This document shows, one piece after another, positions 1 through 9,900 of a stretch of 64,000 bases of DNA. Under the pieces are notes generated by a model. The model was not told the origin of the DNA, ran no database searches, and saw only the letters and a list, made by a program, of their open reading frames with translations. A program made the translations under genes and the position numbers. Every line of letters starts with the position of its first letter. The first letter of the stretch is position 1. This DNA is from Novosphingobium pentaromativorans US6-1 (GTDB lineage: Bacteria; Pseudomonadota; Alphaproteobacteria; Sphingomonadales; Sphingomonadaceae), in contig NZ_CP009292.1 of the NCBI RefSeq assembly GCF_000767465.1, forward strand, positions 62,001-126,000, read 5' to 3'.

Positions 1-58
1 GCCGTTCGGCGATCATGGCCGCCAGTTTCAAATCGTCTTCGGCCAAAAGCACGTGCAT
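1..58 (-). CDS. response regulator, N-terminal fragment (runs off the window)
   Basis: Reading leftwards from an ATG at 58, the 19 visible residues begin MHVLLAEDD, the usual first beta strand and acidic pocket of a receiver domain (LLAEDD). An AGGAGG ribosome-binding site lies just upstream (around 64-70), which fixes the start. Receiver domains are phosphorylated by a partner histidine kinase; the output domain lies outside the window. The gene diverges from the TonB receptor at 304, so the 245 bp between them should hold both promoters. Family call is good; the specific regulator cannot be named. Confidence 0.75.
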   Translation of the reverse strand, partial: MHVLLAEDDLKLAAMIAER

Positions 59-303
59 GGCATCACCTCCTTTGAACAGAGCGCCAAATGCTCGCGACAT
101 TGGGAATAATCAACAATCGCCTTGCCGCCAAATTCGGACATCAAAATACTGCAATAAAATGATTTTTCGATTCTTTTGAAGTCCGCGAGAACATTACAAT
201 TTCCCAATATTAGAATTGCAACAATGTTGACGTCGTTCCGTCACCCAACAGCCATAGCGGCCCCTCTCAGGACCACATATTCGAACCAGGGGGGACTCAC
301 CTA

Positions 304-2553
304 ATGCATCGTCATGACATCCGATCACGTCAATTCGCCCGTCTTTTCGGCCTCAGTCTCGCGGCCCTTGCGACAGGCCTTGCCGCCCCTGTGTGGGCCG
401 AAGAAAGCAATGCGGCGCCGGATACCGAAACTGGCATCGCCGAAGGTTCAAACATCATCGTCACTGGCACCCGTGCGAACGAGATTGCGCCGGTGACCTC
501 ATCTCTGCAGACCACGCAGCCGCAGGCGATCGTCTCGCGCTCCTTCATCGAGGACTCGCTGCCCGCCACCGCCGACTTCAATGAGCTTGCGCTGATCACG
601 CCGAGCTTCTCCAATACTGGTGGCGACGGCGGCATGGGCATCAGCGAATCCAAAGGCCAGCTTCGCGGCTTCCAGGACGGCGAATACAACATCACCTATG
701 ACGGCGTGCCGTTCGGCGACACCAACGATCCGACGCACCACTCCAACACCTTCTTTCCCTCAAACACCATCGAGACCGTCGTCGTCGATCGCGGCCCGGG
801 CAACGCCAGCAATCTCGGGCAGGCAACCTTCGGCGGAAGCGTGAACCTGTTCTCTCGCGCGACCCGCGAAGACATGGGCGCCAATGTCCGGGCGTCCTTC
901 GGCACCAACAATACCTGGCTGATCCGGCCGATGCTTCAGTCGGGTGCGATCGATGCACTGGGCGGAACCGAAGTGCTGCTCGGCGGGCAGTATGTCCACA
1001 CCGATGGTGTACGGTCCTATGCGCCCTATCACCAGCTCAACCTGTTCGGAAAAGCGGTCATCCCGATCGGACCTGACGTCAAGCTGACGCTGCTGTCCAC
1101 CTACAACAAGAACCACTTCAACCAGCCCGACAACGATGGACCCACGCTTCAGCAAGTGGCGGATCACGGCAAGCACTACCTGCTCAACAACGACCCGGCT
1201 TCATCGCAGTACTGGAAGTACAATTACACCAACAAGACCACCGATTTCGAACTGGTCAAGCTGGAGGCCGATATCGCGCCGGGTGTGCGCTTCGAAAACC
1301 GGGCCTACACCTATTTTTACAACAACTCGACCTATACGGCGGCGGACACCACCGTCGAAGGCGGCAAGGTCTACAGCGCTTCGGGCCTGGGCGCGACGAG
1401 CCGCACCTCGGCTGATGGACTGCCCGGCTACGCAAAGCTCAACAGCTACCGCACTTATGGCGACATCATGAAGGCGATGATCCAGGTTACGCCCTGGGCC
1501 GAGATCACCGCCGGCGGCTGGATCGAGTGGAACGTCACGCACCGCAAGCGTTACGAATACGACATCTTCGCCGGCGGATACGGCAACTGGAACTACAACC
1601 AGAAGTACACCGTCGCAGGCGATCCCAACACGCACTATACCTACATCAACTACGATCAGGATTCCCACGGCAACCAGCAACAGCTTTTCGCCGAACTGGA
1701 GCTGCAGCCGGCGAGCGGGCTGAAGATCACGCCGGGCTTCAAATACCTGGAGTTTACTCGCTCGATCAGCGCGATCGCCAACCAGAAGACGCACACGCCC
1801 GCGAACTTCTCCAAGAGCTGGCATCAGTCCTTGCCGTTCCTGACCGCCAATTACATGGTGAAGGACAATCTGTCAGTCTATGCCCAGTACGCCAAGGGCT
1901 TCCTCGCCCCGCCGCTGAGCGTTTTGTACAACAAGGACCCGTCGAACAATACCTTAAAACCGCAGACATCGTCCAACTACCAGGTCGGCGCGGTCTATCA
2001 CGGCTCGCACATTTCGGTCGACGCCGATTACTACTACATCGATTTCAACAACAAGTTTGCGAGTAAAAAGGTCGGCGGTGACACGGTTTTTTACAACCAG
2101 GGTGGCGTAGTTTATAAGGGTGTTGAAGGTCAGGTAACTTACGCGCTCGACAACGGGCTGGCGCTGTTCGTCAACGGGTCGCTCAACTCAGCCAAGGACA
2201 AGGACACCAAGCTGCAGGTCTCCAAGGCGCCCAAGGGCACGGCGGCGGCTGGCATTCTCTACAAGCATGGCCCGATCAAGTTCTCGTTGATCGATAAGTA
2301 CATCGGCGTGCAGTATGCCGACGATGGTGATACGGCTGCCTACCGGATCGCGCCCTACCACAAGACGATTGTGTCGATCGGCTACGACTTCGGCATGTTC
2401 GCGGTTGAGGGCACGGTGTCCGACCTGTTCAACAGCGAAAAGGTTACTTCGATCGACATTAACGACGGTCCCGCCGGTGATATCAACGGCAACGATCAGT
2501 ATCACTTCCAGCCGGGCCGCGAGGCCAGCATAAGCCTCAAGGCGAAGTTCTGA
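304..2553 (+). CDS. TonB-dependent outer-membrane receptor
   Basis: A 749-residue outer-membrane gated channel that should import a ligand using TonB energy. Residues 1-32 form a signal peptide ending VWA. A TonB-box-like segment (IIVTGTR) lies at about 50-56, followed by a plug domain with GFQDGEYNITYDGVPFGD and VVVDRGPGNASNLGQATFGG, then a long beta-barrel. The chain ends in phenylalanine (LKAKF), as expected for BAM-inserted barrels. A GGGGGG-type Shine-Dalgarno lies about 10 bp before the ATG. The stop is two bases from the next ATG, so it is probably co-transcribed with the metallophosphoesterase. The ligand is unknown; coupling to a phosphoesterase hints at a phosphorylated compound, but this is inference. 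Confidence 0.93.
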   Translation: MHRHDIRSRQFARLFGLSLAALATGLAAPVWAEESNAAPDTETGIAEGSNIIVTGTRANEIAPVTSSLQTTQPQAIVSRSFIEDSLPATADFNELALITPSFSNTGGDGGMGISESKGQLRGFQDGEYNITYDGVPFGDTNDPTHHSNTFFPSNTIETVVVDRGPGNASNLGQATFGGSVNLFSRATREDMGANVRASFGTNNTWLIRPMLQSGAIDALGGTEVLLGGQYVHTDGVRSYAPYHQLNLFGKAVIPIGPDVKLTLLSTYNKNHFNQPDNDGPTLQQVADHGKHYLLNNDPASSQYWKYNYTNKTTDFELVKLEADIAPGVRFENRAYTYFYNNSTYTAADTTVEGGKVYSASGLGATSRTSADGLPGYAKLNSYRTYGDIMKAMIQVTPWAEITAGGWIEWNVTHRKRYEYDIFAGGYGNWNYNQKYTVAGDPNTHYTYINYDQDSHGNQQQLFAELELQPASGLKITPGFKYLEFTRSISAIANQKTHTPANFSKSWHQSLPFLTANYMVKDNLSVYAQYAKGFLAPPLSVLYNKDPSNNTLKPQTSSNYQVGAVYHGSHISVDADYYYIDFNNKFASKKVGGDTVFYNQGGVVYKGVEGQVTYALDNGLALFVNGSLNSAKDKDTKLQVSKAPKGTAAAGILYKHGPIKFSLIDKYIGVQYADDGDTAAYRIAPYHKTIVSIGYDFGMFAVEGTVSDLFNSEKVTSIDINDGPAGDINGNDQYHFQPGREASISLKAKF

Positions 2554-2555
2554 CG

Positions 2556-3965
2556 ATGCGGGCGGGCGTGGCTATCCTTCGGTTTGCCATGCCCGCCTTC
2601 GCCGGTGTGCTGACGTTGTCAGCCGCGCCCTCTCTTTCGGACAATGCCAATCTGGTCCAGGCGGCCTTCGTGGCCTTGGGCCCCGGCGGCATTCCGGTCG
2701 CCCGCGTCATAACCCAGGCGGACCAGTGCCCGGCCATTTCCGTGGACGGACACAAGCTGACCATGCAACTGCGCGCCGCGCCATCAACGGAGCCGCTCCG
2801 GCCGACAGCCTCCGCAGCGGAGCTTTCGAAACCCTCCGCCTTTCCGGTGCGCGTGTGCGAGATGGCCCTGCCGGAAGGGACGAAGACGGCCGTTCTTGGC
2901 GGACGCGCATTGCCGCTGCCGTCCAGTCACATCGACCGAATCGTCGTGATCGGCGATACCGGCTGCCGACTCAAGGCAAAGGATGATGCCTGGCAGGCCT
3001 GCAACGATCCCCGGCAGTACCCCTTCGCCCGGATCGCCGCCCGCGCCGCCGCGTGGAAGCCTGACCTCGTGGTTCACGTCGGGGATTACCTCTACCGCGA
3101 GAACCCGTGCCCCGACGGCAACGTGGGCTGCGCCGGATCGCCCTGGGGCTATGGCTGGGATGCCTGGAACGCCGACTTCTTCCAGCCCGGTTCGCCCTTG
3201 CTGGCCACCGCGCCCTGGGCTCTGGCCCGCGGAAACCACGAAAACTGCGCCCGCGCCGGGCAAGGCTGGTGGCGGCTGCTCGATCCCCGCCAGCTGCTTG
3301 CCGGGCGCGATTGCAACGATGCCGAAAACGACTCGCAAGGGGACTATAGCCCGCCTTATGCAGTGCCGCTGGGCAAGGGTGCGCAGGTCGTTGTGATGGA
3401 CCTTTCGCATGCCGGCACGGACAAGATCGCACCTTCCGATCCGCGCATCGCCCAATATAGCCAGACCGCGCGGATGCTGGGAGTGATGGCGAAAGGTAAA
3501 GCCTTCACTTTCGCAGTCGATCACTATCCTTTCCTTGGGGTGACGGCCCAGGCCAAGCCTGGCGGCAAGATCAAGCTGGGCGCCGGTAACAAGGCCCTCA
3601 ATCCAATCTTCGCCCAGCAGGACAGGCGCATCATGCCGAAGGGAGTCGATGTGCTTCTGGCCGGCCACATCCACGTATGGGAACAGGCCGACTTCGGCGG
3701 CGCCGAACCCAGCCAGTTCGTCGCCGGCTTTTCTGGTACGCAGGAGGACACCGTGCCGCTTCCTCATACGCTGCCTGCAAATGTCGTCCCTGCCCCCGCT
3801 ACACCCATCCGGCAGTTCGATGCGGTTGTCGCATCCTTCGGCTTCATGACTCTCCAACGGACCGGCCAACGCGCATGGCGCGCAAGAGTTTTCGACGACG
3901 AGGGGAACGAACTGCGCAAGTGCCGAATTGATCGCAGGCGATCCAGTTGCCGGGCCGCTAGGTAA
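2556..3965 (+). CDS. exported calcineurin-like metallophosphoesterase
   Basis: A 469-residue protein with a hydrophobic N-terminal segment (residues 5-27) consistent with export to the periplasm. All metallophosphoesterase blocks are visible in order: GDTGC (D134), GDYLY (D177), GNHEN (N227, H228), a later DHYPF histidine, and GHIHVWE near residue 373. These residues bind two metals and hydrolyse phosphomonoesters or phosphodiesters. The first 125 residues before the catalytic domain match nothing I recognise. It starts two bases after the TonB receptor stop, so the pair probably works as an import-and-dephosphorylate unit (inference). Family confident, substrate unknown. Confidence 0.88.
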   Translation: MRAGVAILRFAMPAFAGVLTLSAAPSLSDNANLVQAAFVALGPGGIPVARVITQADQCPAISVDGHKLTMQLRAAPSTEPLRPTASAAELSKPSAFPVRVCEMALPEGTKTAVLGGRALPLPSSHIDRIVVIGDTGCRLKAKDDAWQACNDPRQYPFARIAARAAAWKPDLVVHVGDYLYRENPCPDGNVGCAGSPWGYGWDAWNADFFQPGSPLLATAPWALARGNHENCARAGQGWWRLLDPRQLLAGRDCNDAENDSQGDYSPPYAVPLGKGAQVVVMDLSHAGTDKIAPSDPRIAQYSQTARMLGVMAKGKAFTFAVDHYPFLGVTAQAKPGGKIKLGAGNKALNPIFAQQDRRIMPKGVDVLLAGHIHVWEQADFGGAEPSQFVAGFSGTQEDTVPLPHTLPANVVPAPATPIRQFDAVVASFGFMTLQRTGQRAWRARVFDDEGNELRKCRIDRRRSSCRAAR

Positions 3966-4051
3966 ATGGCTCTCGGTCGTAGGCCGGGCCGCCGACATAT
4001 GAACGGATGACGGGTTTCAGCAAAAGCAGCAGAGGTCTGGAACGACCGATT

Positions 4052-4984
4052 TCATGGCGGGTCCGGAAAGGCTGGTTCCCGGTTAAAATGTTGAAATGCT
4101 GCCCTTCGCTTGCGGCCCGTGCGGGCCGGCGGGAGGCGCCCTGAAAGCCGCTGTTCGCCGTTCCAAATCAGCTCGTCGGAAGCTGCCAAACATTCACGTC
4201 CAAGTCGGCGAACTGGAATGCCTGGGGCTGGGACAAGTACGAACCCGCTGGCGCGGGAGTGGTGCCTGGTGAGCAGAGCCCAAACCATGCGCGCCATCTT
4301 GTTGGCGAGCGCCACCGAGACCAGCATGCGGGGCTTGCGGGCCAGCATTCGCTCCAACCACGAGCCTTCCGGCGCCCCGAAGCGCGTGGCCTGGCGCACC
4401 ATCGAACTGCCGCCGATGATCAGCAGTCGTCGGATGGTGCGCTCGCCCATCCTCGAGATGCTGCCCAGACGTTGCTTGCCTCCGATTGAATGTTGGCGCG
4501 GTGTCCGACCCAACCATGCCGCGAAATCGCGGCTCTTGCGGAAGGTCTCGATCGACGGCGCGAGTGCGAGGATCGCCGTCGCCACAATCGGGCCAATACC
4601 GGGGATGGTCATCAGCCGCCGGGCATCTTCATCTTCCTTCGTGCGCCGCGTGATCTCGCGGTCCAGCTCTGCGATGCGCTTTTCGAGCTCGGCCAGGTGC
4701 TCGATCATCAGCTTGAACATCGGCTGCGCGGCTTGCGGCAAAGTGGCGGTCATCCCTTCTTCCTCAAGAAGATCGGCCAGCATCGCCATGTGCGCCTTTC
4801 CGCGTGGAGCCACCCAGCCATACTCGACCAGGTGACCGCGGATCGCATTGACCAGTTGCGTGCGCTGGCGATCCATCAGCTCTTCAGGCGGCTGTAGACA
4901 CGGCGTCGCAGCCTGTCGGAAGTGGCGGATTCCGACCAGGTACGGACGAAATTCCGTGTGTTCGGGGCACCTATGTGTCGTCAA
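4052..4984 (-). pseudogene. IS110-family transposase, 5'-truncated remnant
   Basis: The open frame has the C-terminal half of an IS110 (DEDD) transposase: RQRTQLVNAIRGHL, then MTIPGIGPIVATAILAL, the helix-hairpin-helix-like transposase_20 region, and ASWLGR/IGGKQRLG-type motifs. The N-terminal DEDD catalytic domain is missing. The first ~35 residues, before RQRTQ, do not look like IS110, so the true junction is near 4890. The last ~65 residues also run beyond the usual family end. It cannot be functional as it stands. It marks the start of an IS-rich zone that separates the TonB/phosphoesterase pair from the sulfatases. Confidence 0.8.
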
Positions 4985-5339
4985 TCAAGTCCTTGCTTTG
5001 GCAGACGGGCCAAATGCGGTCGATGGCCCGTTGCGAAAGGAGTTATTCAAGGCCAAGATTCTTTAAGGCTGTAATATTTGTTAAATTACAGTTCTTTTCG
5101 GTAAGTGATTTAGGACTGTACCACGTGATAATGGTGTAATCTTTTAATATTTAGGTTGTGTGTAATTGCCCATAAGAATAACCATAATTATATGGAATAA
5201 CAATATTTCTGTAACATTTATTTGCAAACTCAACAGTTTGAATTCAAACGAGATTATGCATAGCAGGATTTTATTCATAGTATCTGCGGAGGTGAGGGGG
5301 GTCTGTGATGGTAGGTCGTGTCCTCTTAGGGCCCAGTGC
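4985..5339. other. AT-rich intergenic patch between IS remnants
   Basis: No gene is supported here. From about 5050 to 5290 the sequence is strikingly AT-rich compared with everything around it. It includes a small hairpin (CTGTAAT / ATTACAG, about 5070-5092) and several T-runs. It probably derives from a foreign insert or a lost promoter region. The long minus-strand frame that crosses it is only an extension of the IS66 remnant. Confidence 0.5.
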
Positions 5340-5369
5340 TTTATCCAGACTTGGAGTCTAAAGTCCTCC

Positions 5370-6061
5370 GACTTGACGCGGGGTGAGCGAAATTCATTGC
5401 CGCCCGAAGGTCGGACGTCGCGGGCATAGGCCCAAAGCTGGCCTGCCTTTGTCCGCCCGCGGCCCGGATCAAGTACCGGCGCCGTGGTCTCATCGGCGAA
5501 CAGCCGCTGTGATCGTCGCAATCGTTCAAGAATGTGATCGCGCAAGGGCCGCAGATACCAAGCTGCCAGGCCGACCCAGTCAGCCAAGGTGGGTCGGTCG
5601 AGTTGAATACCCTGGCGGGCGTAGATCTTCACCGCCACACCGTCGATCTCCAGCTCGACAGCTGCTTGTGCTGTACGACGTCGACGGCGGGGACGCCGTG
5701 TAGGAGGATCAGGCAACGTGCTCGTCTCCATTACGGCAGGCACGAACGCGACCGCTCCCGGCTCTGTCGCAGGCAGTGTCACACCTTCGGCTTCAAGCCG
5801 CTTCCGCAAATCCCGCCGCCGGGCGTAAACCTGCGAAGGATCAAGCTCATGCCGACGCGCCGCCGGGCTGACGCCTTCACTTCGGGCTGCCACTCCCGAC
5901 GCTTGCCAGCGCCCGTGAACACCTCGAAGCGCTGTGCGCCCCTGCTCACAGGATCATCACCCGAGATTATCATAGTAGTTGCAGCGCTCTCCCGCCCAAT
6001 CAGGGCGCGAAGACTCGGCGCTCCTTTCAAGCCTGCAAGGTGGCCCCGGAACAGCGCTTAC
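5370..6061 (-). mobile_element. IS66-family remnant (tnpA fused by deletion to part of tnpC)
   Basis: Two overlapping minus-strand frames carry pieces of IS66 TnpA: RFEVFTGAGKRREWQPEVKA around 5910-5990, then, after a frameshift, ARRHELDPSQVYARRRDLRKRL. The latter frame runs directly into the middle of TnpC (RQGIQLDRPTLADWVG, LFADETTAPVLDPGRG). tnpB and most of tnpC are missing, so this is a deletion fusion. The upper boundary at about 6061 reads GTAAGCG on the minus strand, the typical IS66 terminal sequence. The opposite end is not visible. Non-functional. Confidence 0.8.
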
Positions 6062-6431
6062 CGTGAGACACTGTCCAGCTACAGTGATCTTCCGAGGCCA
6101 CCAGTAATTGCTGCCTCGAAGGACGAGATTGGGGACTGCCATGCGCAAATGCCTTCGCGTGTATAGCGAGGGGTACAATCTGGGGTGCGGATCCTACCTT
6201 CGCTCGTCTCAACGAAGCATTTTCGATGACTTAGAATAAAATGGTCGTGGAGAGAGGATACGCACCGGCCGTATCTCCGGCATTGATCATTGCGAAAAAT
6301 CGACAGACTGGGGTCGTATGGCTTTCTTGCGAATCTCCTTCTGGATGTTCCGCACTCGCATTGGTGCGCACGGTGCTCTTTTCTCGAAAGCCAGAGTTTG
6401 ATGACATCGCACCATTCTACCTATCGCCGCC
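6062..6431. other. intergenic, no recognisable gene
   Basis: About 370 bp between the IS66 end and the stop of the first sulfatase. An open plus-strand frame exists but has no recognisable domain or convincing start. I see no terminator hairpin with a T-run. It is probably IS-flanking debris. Confidence 0.4.
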
Positions 6432-8048
6432 TTACCGGCCGGTAGCAACGCGCGCCTGCGCCCCGCTCTCGCCGAAGTCCGGGGTGGGATAATAGGGCGG
6501 CGTGTCGCGCCGATCCTTGTCCTTGGGCGGTACGCCGGTGGTCCGGATGTAATGGTTCATCAACGACAGCTGCATGGCATTCACGGTGGATGCAGCCTTC
6601 GGATCGGCGGCGCGGTTGCGGGTCAAGCCGCTGTCCCGGGCGCGGTCGTAAAGCTCGCTCGTCTCTTCGGGACGAGCGATGAAAGTCGTCTCGCGGGTCT
6701 TGACCGAAGCAACCCGGGCCACAGTCTTGGGCTGAAGGTTCTGCAGGTCGGTCTTGGGTGCATAAAGCCCGCCGAGGCGCGGCTCGAAGGCCTGTGGTTC
6801 GTAAGTGTTGTAGCCGCCTTCGCTGAAGGCTGCACGATCGGGATCGCCCGCCGCTCCCTGCAACTGCGGTATCAGGGAAACGGCAAAGTGGGTGTGCGTC
6901 GCTCCGGTCCCGGCAAGCTCCAGCATGGTGGGCATGATGTCGTAGAGTTCGGTCATTTCCTCCACGACATGTCCCGCCTTGCCACCGGGCGCGCGGATGA
7001 TCAGGGGAACATGGGTCAGGCAATCTTCAAGCCCCGCCGGCCATTTTTCGATAAGGCCGTAGTCTCCTGCGTAATCGCCGTGGTCGGACGAGGCGATGAG
7101 CGCGGTATCGTCGGCATGCCCTGTGCGGTCGATGGCGTCCATCAGTTCGCCGAGCAGCCAGTCTGTATAGCTCACTTGTCCGTAATAGGTCGCGCGGACC
7201 TGGCGAAGCGTGGCATCGCTGACTTCGTCGAGGCGATAGGTTTCCCGGATGGCGCTGTGGAACAAGGGCTTGCCCGGCAGTCCGGGAGGGATCAGCGCGG
7301 GAAGCGCTGAGGGATCGTAAAGCGTGTCGAAGCCGGTCGGCGCGCGATAGGGCGGGTGGGGGCTGCCGGTGGGCAGGAAAATGCAGAAAGGCCGATCGCG
7401 ATCGCGCTGTTCGAGCACCGAAATAGCCCGGGACAGCAAGGTATAGTCACGCGTTTCGCGCGGGCCCACGGCATCGGGCTTGAGCATCGTCAGGGGCTCA
7501 GCAGGCTCCGCGCGATGCTGCTTGGGAACCGATTGCGGCAAGGGCGAGGGATTGTCGAACCATTCGGTTACGCTGTCCGGAAAGCATTCCTGCGCCAGCG
7601 CGTCGTTCTTGCCGAACCAGTAGACATCGTATCCGGCCTGCTTGAGGTAGCGGAACATGTTCGGCTCGTCGGGCCTGAGAAAGTAGTAGAGACTGCGATG
7701 ACCGTGCACGCTTGTCGGCCAGCCTGTCAGCAGGCTGCAGCGCGAGGCGCCGCAGACAGGGAACTGCACGTGGCACTGGGCGAAACGCGTACCTTGCCCG
7801 GCAAGCCTGTCATAATTCGGGGTCTTGCACACCTGGTTGCCGTAACAGCCCAGCGCGTCCGCGCGCATCTCGTCGGGGAAGAAGAACACCAGGTTCGGCC
7901 GCTTGCCGTCGCTTGCAGGCATTGCCGACGGACGACGCACCGGGGTAAGGCTGTTGGCGCGGGCCCCGTCCATCGCCATCGTGCCGGCTGCGACGCCAGC
8001 CGCGAGCGCCATGAAGTGGCGGCGCTTCATTTCGATTCGCGATTCCAT
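6432..8048 (-). CDS. Tat-exported sulfatase with a C-x-A-S-R active site
   Basis: A 538-residue alkaline-phosphatase-superfamily sulfatase that should hydrolyse a sulfate ester in the periplasm. The ATG at 8048 is chosen over 8081 because a GGGAGAGGA ribosome-binding site precedes it and it leaves a twin-arginine signal (KRRHFMALAAG). Metal ligands appear as PDEMRAD (residues 58-64) and SSDHGDY. The cysteine that must become formylglycine is C99 in CGASR, with alanine where most sulfatases have proline. It diverges from two more sulfatases at 8371 and 9901 across a 322-bp regulatory region. The substrate (sugar, aryl or alkyl sulfate) is not determinable. Confidence 0.9.
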   Translation of the reverse strand: MESRIEMKRRHFMALAAGVAAGTMAMDGARANSLTPVRRPSAMPASDGKRPNLVFFFPDEMRADALGCYGNQVCKTPNYDRLAGQGTRFAQCHVQFPVCGASRCSLLTGWPTSVHGHRSLYYFLRPDEPNMFRYLKQAGYDVYWFGKNDALAQECFPDSVTEWFDNPSPLPQSVPKQHRAEPAEPLTMLKPDAVGPRETRDYTLLSRAISVLEQRDRDRPFCIFLPTGSPHPPYRAPTGFDTLYDPSALPALIPPGLPGKPLFHSAIRETYRLDEVSDATLRQVRATYYGQVSYTDWLLGELMDAIDRTGHADDTALIASSDHGDYAGDYGLIEKWPAGLEDCLTHVPLIIRAPGGKAGHVVEEMTELYDIMPTMLELAGTGATHTHFAVSLIPQLQGAAGDPDRAAFSEGGYNTYEPQAFEPRLGGLYAPKTDLQNLQPKTVARVASVKTRETTFIARPEETSELYDRARDSGLTRNRAADPKAASTVNAMQLSLMNHYIRTTGVPPKDKDRRDTPPYYPTPDFGESGAQARVATGR

Positions 8049-8132
8049 GTCCTGTCGTCCTCTCCCTGCAGATTGCTGCATTCTTGAAGTAAAGCCGGGT
8101 TAGCCCGGCCCCAAGGCTGCGCCCTCTGGATA

Positions 8133-8145
8133 TAGCGCTAAATTG
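8133..8145 (-). promoter_or_regulatory. LacI-type operator motif upstream of the first sulfatase
   Basis: TAGCGCTAAATTG contains the palindrome TAGCGCTA with the central CG typical of LacI/GalR-family operators. It lies 85 bp before the start at 8048. Its exact reverse complement occurs at 8275-8287 in front of the opposite gene. No LacI-family gene is visible in the window. Confidence 0.55.
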
Positions 8146-8274
8146 AACGATGTTGCAAGGTCGGCCGATGCCTTTGCCGGCTGGGCCTTTCTCTGAACGC
8201 CACCGTCCAGGACGAAGTGAGCGCAGCGCCGGCAAGAGCAGAGCCGTCTTGACAGCACCGCCCGATGCACTTAG

Positions 8275-8287
8275 CAATTTAGCGCTA
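8275..8287 (+). promoter_or_regulatory. LacI-type operator motif upstream of the second sulfatase
   Basis: CAATTTAGCGCTA is the exact reverse complement of the 13-mer at 8133-8145. It lies 84 bp before the GTG start at 8371, so each divergent gene carries the same motif at almost the same distance. Confidence 0.55.
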
Positions 8288-8370
8288 CAATTCACTCACA
8301 GACAGGGAAGCGCTTCGGCCGATCCGCTTGTGGGGCGCGATAGCGGCGTTGGGACAGAGGAACGAATCAA

Positions 8371-9867
8371 GTGGCAGGCTTCGGCAAACGCGATGTGCTC
8401 AAGGCGGGCGTGGCAGGCATGGCCATGGCGCTCATGCCCAGGGGCGTGAGGGCCAGGAGCTATCGGCAACCGGTGGATCGGCGTGGCGCGCCCAACCTGC
8501 TGCTGATCACTTCCGACGATGTCGATTGGTCGGCACTCGGTTTCATGACCGGTCGCAAGGGGCTGACGCCCAACCTGGACAAGCTTGCGGCACGCAGCCA
8601 CGTATTCGAGCAAGTGCGCACGGTCGCGCCAATCTGCATGCCATCGCGGCAGGCGATCATGAGCGGCAAGTTGCCGCATCGTAATGGCGGAAATGGGTTC
8701 TTTCCCATGTTCGAAGGTACGCCGACCCTGTGCAGCACGCTGGAGGCAGCCCACTATTACTGCGCAGCCAGCCACAAGATCGGCCACATGCAACCGGCTT
8801 CGTCTTTCCCCTGGCGCAACAGCGCGGAAGGCAAGGACCGGCACCCGATGGTCCACGCCGCTTTCCTGTCGCTGGCCATAACCGAGGCCCAGGCGCAAAT
8901 GATGCCGTTCTTCGTGAACTGCAACATCAACGATCCGCACCGCCCCTTTTACGGCAGCCCGGTCGGTCTCGCCATGGACAACGACAACCGGGGGCCCTTC
9001 AGGATTCCGCACGAACTGGGACCGGACGATGTGGTCATTCCGCCCAATCTCGACGATCTGCCCGATGTGCGGGAGGAACACGCCCAATACTGGAATTCCG
9101 CCCAGCGTCTCGACATTGCGGTCGGGCACATTCTCGATGCGCTGGAAGCGAGCGGCGAGGCGGACAACACGGTTATCCTGTTTGTCGCCGATCACGGCAT
9201 GCCGATGCCCTTCGCAAAGGCGACCTGTTACGACCACGGCATCCGCACGCCCGTCATCCTCAATTATCCGGGCATGGGTGCGCCGCGACGGTTCGACAAC
9301 CTGACGACCAATCTCGATATACTTCCAACGCTGTGCGATTTGCTGGGCCAGACCGCGCCCGAAGGTATCGACGGCGATTCCTGGGTGCCGATGCTGAAAG
9401 GCGGGGCAAGCGTCGACCGTCCGTTCGTGACCTCGTTCGTCGACTATGTTTCGAGCGGCATGCATTATCCCATGCGCACGCTGCAGGACCGGCGCTGGGC
9501 CTTCCTGGTCACCCCGTGGTCGGATGGCGGCAAGACGAAATTTCGCGCTGAATCGATGTTCGGCCTGACATGGCCGGCCATGGTGGAACGCGCGAAGAGC
9601 GATCCCGCGATGGCACGGCGAACGGCCCAATATACCGAGGGTTATCCGATGGCCCTCTATGATCTCAAGAACGATCCCGGTCAGCGACACAATCTCATCG
9701 ATGAGCCTGAACACCAGGGGCAGGTCGAACTCATGAAGAAGCTCATGCTCGACGAAATGGTGCGCACCGGCGATCCCCAACTCGAAAATTACCGCCGGAT
9801 GCTGGCTGGCCAGCCAGCTGAAGTGGTCCAGGAACCCGAACGTTATCGTTTGCACCGCGATGATTGA
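8371..9867 (+). CDS. exported sulfatase (C-M-P-S-R type)
   Basis: A 498-residue sulfatase starting at a GTG preceded by AGAGGA. The N-terminus KRDVLKAGVAGMAMAL resembles a twin-arginine signal with KR in place of RR. Metal residues sit in TSDDVDW (D49, D50) and VADHG. The formylglycine site is C89 in CMPSR. It has 34 bp to the next sulfatase, so the two are probably one transcript. It lacks the long C-terminal region of arylsulfatases and resembles the short choline/N-sulfoglucosamine sulfatase-like subfamilies. Activity would need a formylglycine-generating enzyme, which is not in the window. Confidence 0.9.
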   Translation: MAGFGKRDVLKAGVAGMAMALMPRGVRARSYRQPVDRRGAPNLLLITSDDVDWSALGFMTGRKGLTPNLDKLAARSHVFEQVRTVAPICMPSRQAIMSGKLPHRNGGNGFFPMFEGTPTLCSTLEAAHYYCAASHKIGHMQPASSFPWRNSAEGKDRHPMVHAAFLSLAITEAQAQMMPFFVNCNINDPHRPFYGSPVGLAMDNDNRGPFRIPHELGPDDVVIPPNLDDLPDVREEHAQYWNSAQRLDIAVGHILDALEASGEADNTVILFVADHGMPMPFAKATCYDHGIRTPVILNYPGMGAPRRFDNLTTNLDILPTLCDLLGQTAPEGIDGDSWVPMLKGGASVDRPFVTSFVDYVSSGMHYPMRTLQDRRWAFLVTPWSDGGKTKFRAESMFGLTWPAMVERAKSDPAMARRTAQYTEGYPMALYDLKNDPGQRHNLIDEPEHQGQVELMKKLMLDEMVRTGDPQLENYRRMLAGQPAEVVQEPERYRLHRDD

Positions 9868-9900
9868 TGCAGCGTGCAGAAGGTTAGAAGGAAAGACTCG

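Noticed and set aside
2784..3998. A 404-residue minus-strand open frame
   Set aside because: Antisense to the metallophosphoesterase, whose metal blocks are all present.
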